Notes: generated by a model from the letters alone, not told the origin. Counted from the stretch's first letter, positions 10,358-18,939 are shown. The stretch: 64,000 bases of DNA from Streptomyces tateyamensis (GCF_003205575.1 NZ_PYBW01000053.1:268-64267); one strand, 5' to 3'. Translations and numbers: made by a program.

Positions 10358-11352
10358 GGCTGGTCCGGGCGGCCGCTCTCGTCCGGGGGCGGCCACTGGG
10401 CGGCGCTGTCGCCCGGGGCGAGCCGGGCCACCACCTCGGCCAGCCCCAGACAGGCCTGCTCGATCCGGGCGTAGGTGTTCTTCTGCTCGGAGATGATCGC
10501 GGCCAGCAGCAGCCCGGTCAGCGCCGCACAGCCGTTCAGCGCCTGCAGGATCACCATCGCGGCCACCAGGCCGTGGTGTGCGAACGGCCCGCTGTGCTGG
10601 CGGGCCGCGTCCACCGCGATCACCGAGACCAGCAGCACGCAGGGGGCGGCGCCCGGCAGCTGGAACCGCAGCGCGGCCCAGATCAGCAGCGGGAAGACCA
10701 GGAAGAGCAGGCTCAGCTGGATCGAGGTGACCAGCACGGCCACCGTCGCGGTGCCGGCCAGCAGCAGGGTGGGCTCCACCCAGTCGAACGGCCCCGGGTC
10801 GGTCGGCCGCCGGACCGTGGGCAGCACCAGCAGCAGCGGGGTGAAGACCAGCACGCCCATCGCGTCCCCGGTCCACCAGGCCGACCAGGTGGACCAGAAG
10901 CTGGCCAGCGGCAGCGAGCCGTCCCAGACCAGCACCAGGGTGCCCACGGTCGAGCTGATCAGCATCCCGCCCAGCGCGCCCAGGAAGACCAGGGCCACCC
11001 CGTCGCGCAGCCGGTCCAGCTCGACCCGGAAGTCGACCCGACGCAGTATCAGGTACGAGGCGATGGGGGCCAGCGTGTTGCCGGCGGTGATCGCCAGCGA
11101 GCCGGGGTGCACCGGCCCGATCGAGGCGATCACCAGGAAGGCGCCGATCGCGATCCCGGGCCACACCGACAGGCCGAGCAGCAGCAGGGAGGTCACCGCG
11201 ATGCCGGTGGGCGGCCACAGCGGGGTCACCTTGGCGCCGGCCACCACCACCTGCTGGAGCAGGCCGATCCGCCCGGCCAGGAAGTAGGCGGCGGCGACCG
11301 CCAGGATCCGCAGGCCGGTGACGGCGCTGGGGCGGAGCTGGATCTGCGGCAC
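10354..11352 (-). CDS. MASE1-domain integral membrane sensor protein
   Basis: 332-aa polytopic membrane protein with about eight to nine helices. The MASE1 pattern is visible in the N-terminal half: GLLQQVVVAGAKVTPLWPPT, then SVWPGIAIGAFL, AGNTLAPIASYLILRR, WWTGDAMGVLVFTPLLL. MASE1 is normally the sensing module of larger signalling proteins (diguanylate cyclases, kinases or SpoIIE-type phosphatases); here it ends after a short cytoplasmic helix (QKNTYARIEQACLGLAEVV) with no output domain. The phosphatase gene immediately upstream on the same strand (78-base gap) is the likely partner. Start is GTG 11352. Confidence 0.85.
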   Translation of the reverse strand: MPQIQLRPSAVTGLRILAVAAAYFLAGRIGLLQQVVVAGAKVTPLWPPTGIAVTSLLLLGLSVWPGIAIGAFLVIASIGPVHPGSLAITAGNTLAPIASYLILRRVDFRVELDRLRDGVALVFLGALGGMLISSTVGTLVLVWDGSLPLASFWSTWSAWWTGDAMGVLVFTPLLLVLPTVRRPTDPGPFDWVEPTLLLAGTATVAVLVTSIQLSLLFLVFPLLIWAALRFQLPGAAPCVLLVSVIAVDAARQHSGPFAHHGLVAAMVILQALNGCAALTGLLLAAIISEQKNTYARIEQACLGLAEVVARLAPGDSAAQWPPPDESGRPDQP

Positions 11353-11430
11353 AGGAGCATCACACTACGCGGGACGGGTGTTCTCCGGCGCGACACGCGC
11401 GGGTGCGGGTGCAGCTGGGCCCGAGGGCGG

Positions 11431-12246
11431 TCATTCGGTGTGCCGCAGCACCAGGACCGCTGCGTCGTCGGTGTGGCCGGTCAGGTCGGCGACCGCGAGC
11501 ACCCGGGCGGCGAGTTCGGCCGGGTCCGCCGCCGCGCCGGCCAGCACCACCTTGGCCACCTCCGCCAGGCCCGCCTCGATCGGGAACGCCGGGCCCTCGA
11601 TCACCCCGTCGGTGACCAGGACGAACGCCCCGGTTCCGGTGAGCCGGCGGCGGGTCACCGGGTACCGCTCGCCCGCCAGCACCCCCAGCGGCAACCCGCC
11701 CTCGTCCTCGCACAGCCCCCAGGCGCCGTCCTCGGTGGCCCAGACCGGCGGCACGTGGCCGGCCCGGGCGTGCGCCAGCTCCCGGGTCACCGGGTCGAAG
11801 CGCAGGAAGCTGCAGGTGGCGAAGAGCCGGGTGTCCAGCGAGAGCAGCAGGTCGTTGGCCCGGCTGAGCACCTCTCCCGGGTCGGTCGCGGTGGCCGCCA
11901 CCGCGCGCAGGCCCACCCGGACCTGGCCCATGAACGCGGCCGCCTCCACGTCGTGGCCCTGCACGTCGCCGAGCGAGAAGGCGAGCGCGCCGTCGGGCAG
12001 CCGGAAGCCGTCGTACCAGTCGCCGCCGATGCTCAGGCCGTGCCTGGCCGGCGCGTACCGGGCCGCGGCGTGCAGGCCCGGTATCCCCGGCAGCTCGGCC
12101 GGCAGCAGCTCGCGCTGCAGCGCCTCGGCCAGCTCCACCCGGGCCTGCTGCAGCTCCGCCCGCTCCAGCGCCTGCGCGGTCAGCCGGCCGAGCTCGGTCA
12201 GCAGCTCGTCCGCGCTCGAGGGGCGGGTGGGGCGGCGACGGCTCAT
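11431..12246 (-). CDS. SpoIIE/PP2C-type serine phosphatase
   Basis: 271-aa PPM phosphatase. After a ~45-aa coiled-coil-like N-terminus (ERAELQQARVELAEALQREL) comes the SpoIIE fold: LLPAELPGIPGLHAAARYAP, then GGDWYDGFRLPDG with the metal-binding Asp, LGDVQGHDVEAAAFMGQVR with the second, LVTDGVIE, and the C-terminal TGHTDDAAVLVLR with the last metal Asp pair. Such proteins dephosphorylate anti-sigma-factor antagonists. It lacks GAF/PAS input domains. It is upstream of, and co-directional with, the MASE1 gene, suggesting a two-piece version of the MASE1-SpoIIE fusions known in actinomycetes. ATG 12246 chosen; the frame is open upstream only in antisense of yccF. Confidence 0.9.
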   Translation of the reverse strand: MSRRRPTRPSSADELLTELGRLTAQALERAELQQARVELAEALQRELLPAELPGIPGLHAAARYAPARHGLSIGGDWYDGFRLPDGALAFSLGDVQGHDVEAAAFMGQVRVGLRAVAATATDPGEVLSRANDLLLSLDTRLFATCSFLRFDPVTRELAHARAGHVPPVWATEDGAWGLCEDEGGLPLGVLAGERYPVTRRRLTGTGAFVLVTDGVIEGPAFPIEAGLAEVAKVVLAGAAADPAELAARVLAVADLTGHTDDAAVLVLRHTE

Positions 12247-12414
12247 CGACCCTCCGGGGGCCTTGGACTGGCGGGGCCTAGGCAATCCTATGCCGCCCGG
12301 ATCCCCCCGGTCCCGGGAACCGGGCGGCCGCCGGAGCCCGACCACCGGAGGTCGGCCGCCGACCGGACTGCGCGTCGGGTGTGCAGGGCCTTCGAGGCGT
12401 GCAAGGCTTGGGCC

Positions 12415-12822
12415 ATGAAGGTGATCAATTTCGTTCTCAACGTTCTCTGGTTGATCTTCTGCGGCCTCCTGATGGCGATCGGCTACGCCCTCGCCGGGAT
12501 CATCTGCTGCCTGCTCATCGTGACCATCCCGTTCGGCATCGCGGCCTTCCGCCTGGCGCTCTTCATGCTGTGGCCGTTCGGACGGACGACGGTGGAGCGG
12601 CCGGACGCCGGCGCCGCCTCCTGCGTGGGCAACGTCATCTGGCTGGTCTTCGCGGGCTGGTGGCTGGCCATCGCCCACTTCCTGACCAGCATCCCGCTCT
12701 TCCTGTCGATCATCGGGATCCCGTTCGGCTGGGCGAACCTGAAGATGATCCCGGTCTCGCTGACGCCGCTGGGGCGCGAGATCGTCTCCACCGACCGCGG
12801 CGAGGGCTTCGGCGGCCGCTGA
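12415..12822 (+). CDS. YccF-domain small membrane protein
   Basis: 135-aa protein with two copies of the YccF motif: an N-terminal hydrophobic hairpin (NVLWLIFCGLLMAIGYALAG, CLLIVTIPFGIAAFRLA, then WPFGRT) and a second one (GNVIWLVFAGWWLAIAHFL, IIGIPFGWANLKM). The IPFG-x-A repeat is diagnostic. Function is unknown in bacteria; it is an inner-membrane protein of about four helices. Transcribed divergently from the phosphatase gene and convergent with mug (18-base gap). Confidence 0.85.
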   Translation: MKVINFVLNVLWLIFCGLLMAIGYALAGIICCLLIVTIPFGIAAFRLALFMLWPFGRTTVERPDAGAASCVGNVIWLVFAGWWLAIAHFLTSIPLFLSIIGIPFGWANLKMIPVSLTPLGREIVSTDRGEGFGGR

Positions 12823-12840
12823 CCCGGCGACCACGGGGCC

Positions 12841-13398
12841 CTACGCCGGCTGCCCCGGGACTGCCGTCGCCTCGCGCAGGGCGCGGAACTCCGCGGCCAG
12901 CGCGTCCAGCGTGTAGTGCGCGTTCAGGCCGCTGGGGTTGGGCAGCACCCAGACCTCGGTGCCGCCCAGCCCCTCCGGCTGCCGGCCCACCACCGCGCGC
13001 GGCTGCCCGAAGGCCGTGCGGTACGCGCCGATGCCCAGCACCGCGAGCGCCCGCGGCCGCAGCCGGGCCACCTTGGCGGCCAGCACCGCGCCGCCCTCGC
13101 GCAGTTCCTCGCGGCTCAGCTCCTCTGCCTTGGCGCTGGTGCGGGCCACCACGTTGGTGATGCCCAGCCCGAGCGCCGGCAGCTGGTCCTGCTCCTCCGG
13201 GCGCAGCTGGCGCTCCGTGAAGCCGGAGCGGTGCAGGGCGGGCCAGAACCGGTTGCCCGGGCGGGCGAAGTGGTGCCCGGTCGCCCCCGAGTACAGGCCC
13301 GGGTTGATCCCGCAGAACAGCACCCGCAGGTCGGGCGCGAGCACGTCGGGGATGGTGGTGTCCTGGGCAGCGGCGAGTTGCTCGGGAGTCGGGCGCAC
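12841..13398 (-). CDS. mug: G/U(T)-mismatch-specific DNA glycosylase
   Basis: 185-aa member of the MUG/TDG uracil-glycosylase family that removes U or T opposite G. The catalytic motif is LFCGINPGLYSGATGHHFA (GINPG with Asn as the water-activating residue), followed by PGNRFWPALHRSGF; the second motif is VLPNPSGLNAHYT, corresponding to the NPSGLN loop that inserts into DNA. GTG start at 13398. Stand-alone gene between yccF and the PAP2 gene. Confidence 0.92.
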   Translation of the reverse strand: MRPTPEQLAAAQDTTIPDVLAPDLRVLFCGINPGLYSGATGHHFARPGNRFWPALHRSGFTERQLRPEEQDQLPALGLGITNVVARTSAKAEELSREELREGGAVLAAKVARLRPRALAVLGIGAYRTAFGQPRAVVGRQPEGLGGTEVWVLPNPSGLNAHYTLDALAAEFRALREATAVPGQPA

Positions 13399-13410
13399 GG
13401 GGACAGTCTG

Positions 13411-14457
13411 CTACGCCATGACCTGCTGCCGTTCGGGAGCCTCCCGCCCGGCGCCGACCGTCGTGCGCGCCGCCTGCCGGGCCGCGCGCCGGTCCAGCAC
13501 GCGGCCGAGCCCCAGCACCACCGCGGCTGCGTACAGCCAGCCCACCAGGATGTCGATCACGAAGTGCTCGGCGCCGTAGACCAGGGTGAACGCCATCGCC
13601 AGCGGGTAGAGCGCGAGCAGCACCCGCAGCCTCCTCCCGGCGGTCGGCCAGAAGAAGAGCGCCAGCATCATCGGGTAGGCGGCGTGCAACGAGGGCATCG
13701 CGGCCACGTCGTTGTCGAACCGGCTGCCGTTCTCGAACAGCGATCCGGCCCGCGGCAGCCCGCTCTGGGTGAGCACGTCGGAGACCACCCGGGTCAGGTC
13801 CGGCAGGTGCCCGTTCTGCGCGGTCAGCCACGGCGGGTCGGCCGGGTAGAGCACGTAGGTGGCGAAGCCGGCGAAGGTGAGGGCGAGATAGAACGCGACC
13901 AGGCGGGTGAACCGGTCGTGCCGGCGCTTCCACAGCGCGGCCATGATGACGAAGACCGCGAAGAAGTGGGACATGTAGACCGCGGTGGCCAGGTAGTCGT
14001 ACCAGTGCGGGTGGCCGGGGGTGTAGAGCCAGTGCTGCAGCCGCACTGACCAGACCTGGCCGAGGCCGACCGCCTTGTCGAAGGCCAGCTGCGGCCCCCA
14101 GTGCACCCGCCACGGGGTGTGCGCCCCGTAGCCGCGCAGCAGCGAGTACACGTAGACAGCGCCCATCACCGGCAGCCAGTCGCGCAGCACCCGCAGCCAG
14201 CCGAACCGGTAGCCGCTGTGCACGGCCGCGGCGATCAGTGCGCCGATCAGCCAGCAGAAGACCAGGTCGTTCTGGTACGGCACCCCGTTGTCGGCGATGT
14301 AGCGCCAGAGCGCGAAGAAGTACACCGGCCAGGCGAGCCAGCGCAGGTAGCGGGCCCGCGCGCGCAGTGTTCTCGAGGGGCCGGCGCCGGCGCCGACGGT
14401 CTGCTGGGCCGGGGGTTGCTTGGCAGCGGGACGTGCGGGGTGGAGCAGGCTGGTCAC
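13411..14457 (-). CDS. PAP2-superfamily membrane protein (inositol phosphorylceramide synthase/AUR1-like)
   Basis: 348-aa polytopic protein with six or so helices. Two PAP2 catalytic motifs are present near the C-terminus: MPSLHAAYPMM (PSxH) and YGAEHFVIDILVGW (HxxxD), which give the His/Asp pair for phospho-transfer at the membrane face. This arrangement is that of the PAP2_3/AUR1-like family, which includes inositol-phosphorylceramide synthases and lipid phosphatases; the substrate here is unknown. GTG 14457 has an AAGGGG site nine bases upstream. A very short reading frame with a perfect SD ends on the start codon. Confidence 0.8.
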   Translation of the reverse strand: MTSLLHPARPAAKQPPAQQTVGAGAGPSRTLRARARYLRWLAWPVYFFALWRYIADNGVPYQNDLVFCWLIGALIAAAVHSGYRFGWLRVLRDWLPVMGAVYVYSLLRGYGAHTPWRVHWGPQLAFDKAVGLGQVWSVRLQHWLYTPGHPHWYDYLATAVYMSHFFAVFVIMAALWKRRHDRFTRLVAFYLALTFAGFATYVLYPADPPWLTAQNGHLPDLTRVVSDVLTQSGLPRAGSLFENGSRFDNDVAAMPSLHAAYPMMLALFFWPTAGRRLRVLLALYPLAMAFTLVYGAEHFVIDILVGWLYAAAVVLGLGRVLDRRAARQAARTTVGAGREAPERQQVMA

Positions 14458-14504
14458 CGGCGGCTTCCCCTTCGTGAGAGGCAGTGGGGGGCGAGCCCGG
14501 TCAA
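14454..14504 (-). other. Possible 16-codon leader ORF coupled to the PAP2 gene
   Basis: On the minus strand an ideal SD (AAGGAGG, 14517-14511) stands six bases before TTG 14504. The frame runs 16 codons and its TGA overlaps the PAP2 GTG (GTGA). The SD lies in an A/T-rich patch (about 14511-14530) that is unusual in this genome and may include the promoter. TTG starts are rare, so this is tentative. Confidence 0.35.
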
Positions 14505-14674
14505 CGTAATCCTCCTTTTTTAAGAATTACTGAGCCGGTGTCCGGTCCGGCCCCGGGCCCTCCGCCACCACGCCCTCACCCGCCCGTCGCACCAGCCCCG
14601 GGGTGATCGTCGGCTACCCATGAAACTCTCAGGAAAACGCACGGCCGTGCGGCTCTGGACGCTCGTCCGCGTAC

Positions 14675-14792
14675 GGTCGGCCTTCGTCCTGGGGTGGTCA
14701 GCCCTTCGTCGTGTGATGGTCGGCCTTTCGAGCGGTGATCAGCCGTTCGCAGGGTGGCCGGCCCTTCTTGCGGTGGTCAGCCCTTCGTCGTG
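14675..14792. repeat. Degenerate 19-22-base tandem repeat, six units
   Basis: Six related units begin at about 14675, 14696, 14718, 14737, 14756 and 14775. Plus-strand consensus is roughly GGTCAGCCCTTCGTCGTG; the second and sixth are near identical over 21 bases. The last unit covers the stop codon of the hydrolase gene (14777-14779), so the array looks like the gene's 3' end repeated downstream. Confidence 0.7.
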
Positions 14793-16219
14793 CCGTACCG
14801 GTCGGGGGCCGACAGGAACTCCGCCACGGCCCGCCGCCCGAGGTCGCTGGTCGCGTGCGACTGCACCGAGTGCGCGGCACCGGGCACCACCACCACCTTC
14901 CCGAGCGGCGCCAGCGCGGCCTCCTGCTGGAGCCCCTCGACCGGGGTGGACAGGTCCCGGTCGCCCCCCAGCAGCAGCACCGGCACCCGGGGCAGGCTCT
15001 GCTGCGCGGGCGGGACGGGCGGCACCTGCTCCTGCGGCCAGGTCAGGCAGCTGAGCAGGGTGCCGAGCCCGGTCGCGGTGGCGGCGTCGAACGGCCCCGT
15101 CTGCGCCGCGGTGAGCTGCTGCCGGGTGCGCTCCACCGCGGCCGCCCGGTCGGCCACCGGGGTGTCGGAGCTGCCCCAGGGGAACCGGCCGTCGGCGCAC
15201 AGGGTGCTCGCGTGCAGGCCCTGGCTGAGCAGGTCGGCCGGCACGGCGTCGCCCTGGTGGCTGCTCGTGACGAACTGCCGCAACTGCTCGGGGTGGCCGG
15301 CGGCAGCCTGGTGCAGCGCGTCGGGGATCCCCTTGTAGTCCGGGTCGGCGAACTCGTAGCTGGTCAGCAGGTCCAGCACGGCCGGACCGTCGTGGTCGCG
15401 GCGCACCACTTCGGCCAGGTCGGCCGCCGGGTCGGTGGTGCAGCCGGTCGCGTGGCAGGCCGCCGTCAGCACGCGGGCGGCGGCCGGCAGCGCGGCCAGG
15501 TCCAGCGGGTCGTAACCCTGCTGCGGCACCACCGAGTCCAGCACCAGCGCGCTCACCCGGGAGGGGTGGGCCAGCGCGTAGCGCTCGGCCACGAAGCTGC
15601 CGTACGAGACCCCGTCCACGGTGAGGCCGGCGGCGCCGAGGGCCTCGCGCAGCTGGTCGATGTCGGCCACGGTGTCGGCGGTGCTGTAGAACCGCCGGTC
15701 CGGGCCGAGGCCGGCGGCGCAGTCGGTGACGGCCTGTGCGGTGGGCACGGCCAGGTCGGAGGAGCCCATCTGGTCCTGCAGCGCCGGGCACTGCAGGGCG
15801 CCGGCGCCCGTGCCGCGCTGGTCGAACATCACCAGCCGGTACTGCCCCAGCACCGGTGCCAGGCGCTGGGCGATCCGGCTGACCAGCGGCAGACCGGGCT
15901 GGCCCGGGCCGCCGGCCAGAAAGAGCAGGTCGCCCTTGGGCGCGTCGGCGTTGTCCGCCACCGCGACCCGCAGCTTCAGCCGCTGCCCGGGCCGGCTGCC
16001 ACCGTGGTCGAGCGGCACGGTGAGGGTGCCGCAGCTGAAGCCCGTCGCCTGCGGGCAGGGCGCCCGGTCGGCGAGGGCGCCGCCGGCCGTGCTGCCGGGG
16101 GTGGCTGTGCCCGGCCCCGTTGCATGCGAACGGGCGCCGCCCGAACAGGCCGCCGGCGCACCGGTCAGCAGGACCGCGATGCCCAGCAGCGCAGTCGCCC
16201 GGCCGTGCCTGATCCTCAT
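14777..16219 (-). CDS. Secreted alpha/beta hydrolase, tripeptidyl aminopeptidase (SlpD/TAP) type
   Basis: 480-aa exported serine hydrolase. The N-terminal leader (ATALLGIAVLLTGAPAACSGG) ends with a possible but imperfect lipobox around PAAC. The catalytic core shows LFLAGGPGQPG (oxyanion loop), VMFDQRGTGAG, the nucleophile elbow VDGVSYGSF with Ser205, the acid in GGDRDLSTP and the His in PGAAHSVQ, the order of Streptomyces SlpD/SlpE and Tap mycelial aminopeptidases, with the TAP-like C-terminal domain. The upstream ATG at 16225 is too close to the SD (GAGGAG); ATG 16219 has normal spacing. Confidence 0.87.
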   Translation of the reverse strand: MRIRHGRATALLGIAVLLTGAPAACSGGARSHATGPGTATPGSTAGGALADRAPCPQATGFSCGTLTVPLDHGGSRPGQRLKLRVAVADNADAPKGDLLFLAGGPGQPGLPLVSRIAQRLAPVLGQYRLVMFDQRGTGAGALQCPALQDQMGSSDLAVPTAQAVTDCAAGLGPDRRFYSTADTVADIDQLREALGAAGLTVDGVSYGSFVAERYALAHPSRVSALVLDSVVPQQGYDPLDLAALPAAARVLTAACHATGCTTDPAADLAEVVRRDHDGPAVLDLLTSYEFADPDYKGIPDALHQAAAGHPEQLRQFVTSSHQGDAVPADLLSQGLHASTLCADGRFPWGSSDTPVADRAAAVERTRQQLTAAQTGPFDAATATGLGTLLSCLTWPQEQVPPVPPAQQSLPRVPVLLLGGDRDLSTPVEGLQQEAALAPLGKVVVVPGAAHSVQSHATSDLGRRAVAEFLSAPDRYGTTKG

Positions 16220-16418
16220 GTCCATCTCTCCTCGTTCCCCCGTGCCCGGTTCCGGGAGCAGTCTGGGCCGGACCGGAGCGGGATGCGATGATTCGCCACA
16301 CGATTCGAGCACCTTCGAAGCGCCCGCCCCCGGCACCCGACCGGGCTGACTCGAAGGGCCGGACCTCGCTGTCCTCGGGTCGCCGTGCCGCAGCACCGAA
16401 CCAGGGGGAGCCAGCGCC

Positions 16419-17405
16419 ATGATCCGACTGATCGTCGACGCCACCGGACTGGCGCGGACCCGCTTCGTGGTCTCGCCGCTGCACGAGGCGGTCGGGACCC
16501 TGATGCCCTCCGGCCTGCCGCCGCGCACCGGGCCGGACGCCTGGGTGGGCCAGGCCCGCCAGTTCCTGCACCGGGAACGCCTCGACCTGCTCGCGGCCTT
16601 CGCCCTGGACCAGGCGGGCAGCTACCTGCCGGACTTCCTCACCCCGCACCCGAGCGGCCCGGCCCCGACCGTGGCCGAGCAGCTGGAGGCCGTCCGCAGC
16701 ACCCCGCCGAGCCGGATCCTCGCCGAGCTGGACGCCTTCCAGCAGGGCCGCCCCGCCGCCAACCTGGCCGGCCGTGAGCTGCCGGAGCCGGTGCGGGCCG
16801 CGCTGGCCCGGGGCCCCGAGCAGCTGGCCCGCCAGGCGGCCGAGGAGCTCGGGCGCTACTGGGAGCTGGCGATCGCCCCGTACTGGGCCGAGGCCCGGGC
16901 CCTGCTGGACGCCGAGGTGGACCGCCGGGCCCGCACGCTGGCCCGGCACGGTGCCGCCGCCATGCTCAACTCGCTCACCCCGAAACTACGTTGGGCAGAC
17001 GGCCAGCTGGAACTGGAGAGCCGCTACGAGGTGTGCCTGCCGGCCGCCGAGGTGCTGCTGATGCCCTCGGCGGTGGCCCGGGAGGTGGTCGTGGTGGTGG
17101 ACCCGGTCTCCGTCCTCGGCCGGCCGCCGGCCCTGCTCTACCCGGTCGAACGGCCCACCACCGCGCCGGACTCGGCCGACCCCGCGGTCGCCCAACTGCT
17201 CGGGCCGACCCGGGCCGCCCTGCTGACCTCCCTCGACCGGCCGGCGACCACCAGCTCGCTGGCCGCCCGGCACTTCCTCAGCAAGGGCACCGTCTCGTAC
17301 CACCTGGACGTCCTACACCGCTCCGGCCTGGTCACCCGCAGCCGCAACGGTCGCGAGGTCCTCTACCAGCGCACCCGGCGCGGAGAGGAACTGGCCGCCA
17401 CCTGA
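16419..17405 (+). CDS. ArsR-type winged-helix transcriptional regulator (DUF5937-like)
   Basis: 328-aa protein. The N-terminal ~240 residues (RFVVSPLHEAVGTLMPSGLP; FLTPHPSG; EVVVVVDPVSVLG) match the large sensory region found on a streptomycete ArsR-like subgroup. The C-terminal winged helix is TRAALLTSLDRPATTSSLAA followed by SKGTVSYHLDVLHRSGLVTR, which contains the recognition helix, and the wing SRNGREVLYQRT. There are no obvious metal-binding cysteines. Ligand and targets are unknown. SD AGGGGGAG is 8 bases before ATG 16419; divergent from the secreted hydrolase, which it could control. Confidence 0.82.
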   Translation: MIRLIVDATGLARTRFVVSPLHEAVGTLMPSGLPPRTGPDAWVGQARQFLHRERLDLLAAFALDQAGSYLPDFLTPHPSGPAPTVAEQLEAVRSTPPSRILAELDAFQQGRPAANLAGRELPEPVRAALARGPEQLARQAAEELGRYWELAIAPYWAEARALLDAEVDRRARTLARHGAAAMLNSLTPKLRWADGQLELESRYEVCLPAAEVLLMPSAVAREVVVVVDPVSVLGRPPALLYPVERPTTAPDSADPAVAQLLGPTRAALLTSLDRPATTSSLAARHFLSKGTVSYHLDVLHRSGLVTRSRNGREVLYQRTRRGEELAAT

Positions 17406-17412
17406 CCCCAGG

Positions 17413-18006
17413 TCACCCGAACGCCACGGTCCACCCGCCGGCGAGGCTGGCCCGGCACGCCTGGTACAGCTGGTGCCAGGCGAACACCTCGGGCTCGAAC
17501 GGATCGTCAGCCGGCAGCGCGGCCAGCCGGGCCGACTCCGCGGCGCCGAGCACCCCGTCGGCAGTCAGCCGCACCCCGATCGCGCCGGCGAAGCCCTGCA
17601 GCTCCCCGAGCAGCGCACCGCTGGAGCCCACCATGCCGCCACCGGGCACCTCGGACTCCTCCGACAGGAAGAGTGGATCCACCAGGTCCAGCGGCACGTA
17701 GTACCCCTCGCAGTCGGAGTGGCAGAGCAGGTGCGAGTCGAACATGTACGTCTCGTCTTCGACCAGCGCGAGCTCGTCCGCGAACCGCTCGGCGTCCACC
17801 TGCCGCGCCCCGGTCACCGGTTCACCCACGCGGTGCAGCACGTACACCCGCCGCAGCTTGCCCAGGTAGCTGTACGGAAACCCGGCCGAGAACCCCTGCC
17901 CCACCCCGCCCGGCTCCCGCCACCCCACCCCGACAGCGGCCAGCCCGCGCCGCAACACCTCGGCCTCGGGAACACCCAGCGGCCCCACACTGATCGACAG
18001 CCCCAT
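17413..18006 (-). CDS. Unrecognised cytosolic protein
   Basis: 197-aa acidic protein without signal peptide or membrane helices. I do not recognise a domain. Features seen: an N-terminal block AEVLRRGLAAVGVGW, a middle segment with many acidic residues around DETYMFDSHLLCHSDCEGYY (a Cys-His-Cys cluster), and GGGMVGSSGALLGELQGFAG. Codon use is normal for the genome and the ATG lies at a clean boundary, so it looks real. It ends eight bases from the convergent regulator gene and a hairpin separates it from yajQ. Confidence 0.7.
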   Translation of the reverse strand: MGLSISVGPLGVPEAEVLRRGLAAVGVGWREPGGVGQGFSAGFPYSYLGKLRRVYVLHRVGEPVTGARQVDAERFADELALVEDETYMFDSHLLCHSDCEGYYVPLDLVDPLFLSEESEVPGGGMVGSSGALLGELQGFAGAIGVRLTADGVLGAAESARLAALPADDPFEPEVFAWHQLYQACRASLAGGWTVAFG

Positions 18007-18020
18007 GCCCGGAAACAGTA

Positions 18021-18053
18021 GGGCGCCCCGCGGACAACGTCCCCGGGGCGCCC
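18021..18053 (-). terminator. Hairpin downstream of yajQ
   Basis: GGGCGCCCCG (18021-18030) and CGGGGCGCCC (18044-18053) form a perfect 10-bp stem in the gap between yajQ and the next gene. Confidence 0.6.
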
Positions 18054-18067
18054 CAATGGCCGCTCAG

Positions 18068-18556
18068 TCAGCGGTAGTTGACGAACTGGACAGCGAAGTC
18101 CAGGTCCTTGCCCTTGAGCAGCGCCTGCACGGCCTGCAGGTCGTCCCGGCTCTTGGACGAGACGCGCAGCTCCTCGCCCTGGATCTGGGCCTTCACGCCC
18201 TTGGGGCCCTCGTCCCGGATGATCTTGGAGATCTTCTTCGCGTTGTCCTGGGAGATGCCCTCCTTGATCGACGCGAAGATCTTGTACTCCTTGCCGGACA
18301 GCATCGGCTCGCCGGCCTCGACCGCCTTCAGCGAGACCTTGCGGGCCACCAGCTTGCTCTGCAGCACGTCGAGGATGGCCTTGACCCGCTCCTCGCCGTC
18401 CGCCTTCATCTCGATCTTCTCGCCCGACCGGTCGATGGTGGCTCCGACGTTCTTGAAGTCGAAGCGCGTGGCGATCTCCCGGGCGGTCTGGTTGATCGCG
18501 TTGTCGACCTCCTGCATCTCGACCTTCGAGACGATGTCGAAACTGGAGTCGGCCAT
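18068..18556 (-). CDS. YajQ-family nucleotide-binding protein
   Basis: 162-aa YajQ/DUF520 protein, full length: begins [20 protein letters not shown], contains [20 protein letters not shown] and [20 protein letters not shown], and ends in the conserved [11 protein letters not shown]. The family has a double RRM-like fold that binds nucleic acid or nucleotides; homologues bind cyclic-di-GMP. ATG 18556 follows a GGAGA site. Its position just before tRNA-Tyr is the conserved streptomycete arrangement. Confidence 0.93.
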   Translation of the reverse strand: MADSSFDIVSKVEMQEVDNAINQTAREIATRFDFKNVGATIDRSGEKIEMKADGEERVKAILDVLQSKLVARKVSLKAVEAGEPMLSGKEYKIFASIKEGISQDNAKKISKIIRDEGPKGVKAQIQGEELRVSSKSRDDLQAVQALLKGKDLDFAVQFVNYR

Positions 18557-18750
18557 CTGTGCTGGTCTCCTTGCGAACTCGGCTTCCGGGGCCCCACCGC
18601 TGCGGGGCACTCACACCGACAGCCTATCCAGCCCCACCCCGCCCGACCCCCCTTGATCATCACGTGACATACCGAGTGGCGAACCACCCCCACCCATCAG
18701 GTAAGGTTTACCCAGTCGAACGGGGCCAGGCCCCGCAGCGACAAAATCCT

Positions 18751-18831
18751 GGCTGGTTGCCCGAGCGGCCAAAGGGAGCAGACTGTAAATCTGTCGCGCA
18801 AGCTACGCAGGTTCGAACCCTGCACCAGCCA
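18751..18831 (+). tRNA. tRNA-Tyr (anticodon GTA)
   Basis: 81 bases with a long variable arm. Acceptor GGCTGGT pairs with ACCAGCC (18824-18830), discriminator A, anticodon loop CTGTAAA giving GTA, T arm GCAGG-TTCGAAC-CCTGC. CCA is not encoded. A tRNA-Tyr gene is the chromosomal attachment site of the Streptomyces coelicolor element SLP1. Confidence 0.97.
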
Positions 18832-18840
18832 CAGGATGAA

Positions 18841-18882
18841 TGAAGGGCCCTGACCAGCGGAAACGCGGGTCAGGGCCCTTCA
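18841..18882 (+). terminator. Strong terminator after tRNA-Tyr
   Basis: Perfect 15-bp stem (TGAAGGGCCCTGACC, 18841-18855, with GGTCAGGGCCCTTCA, 18868-18882) around a 12-base loop, nine bases after the tRNA. Confidence 0.85.
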
Positions 18883-18939
18883 TCGCTTCCCGCCTCTTTC
18901 ACCACCAGCTGACTGGTTGACACACAACAGGTCGGCGCG

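Noticed and set aside
14620..15054. 144-codon plus-strand frame starting MKLSGKRTAV
   Set aside because: Runs through the degenerate repeats and antisense to the hydrolase; becomes pure Arg/Pro/Ala, so not coding.
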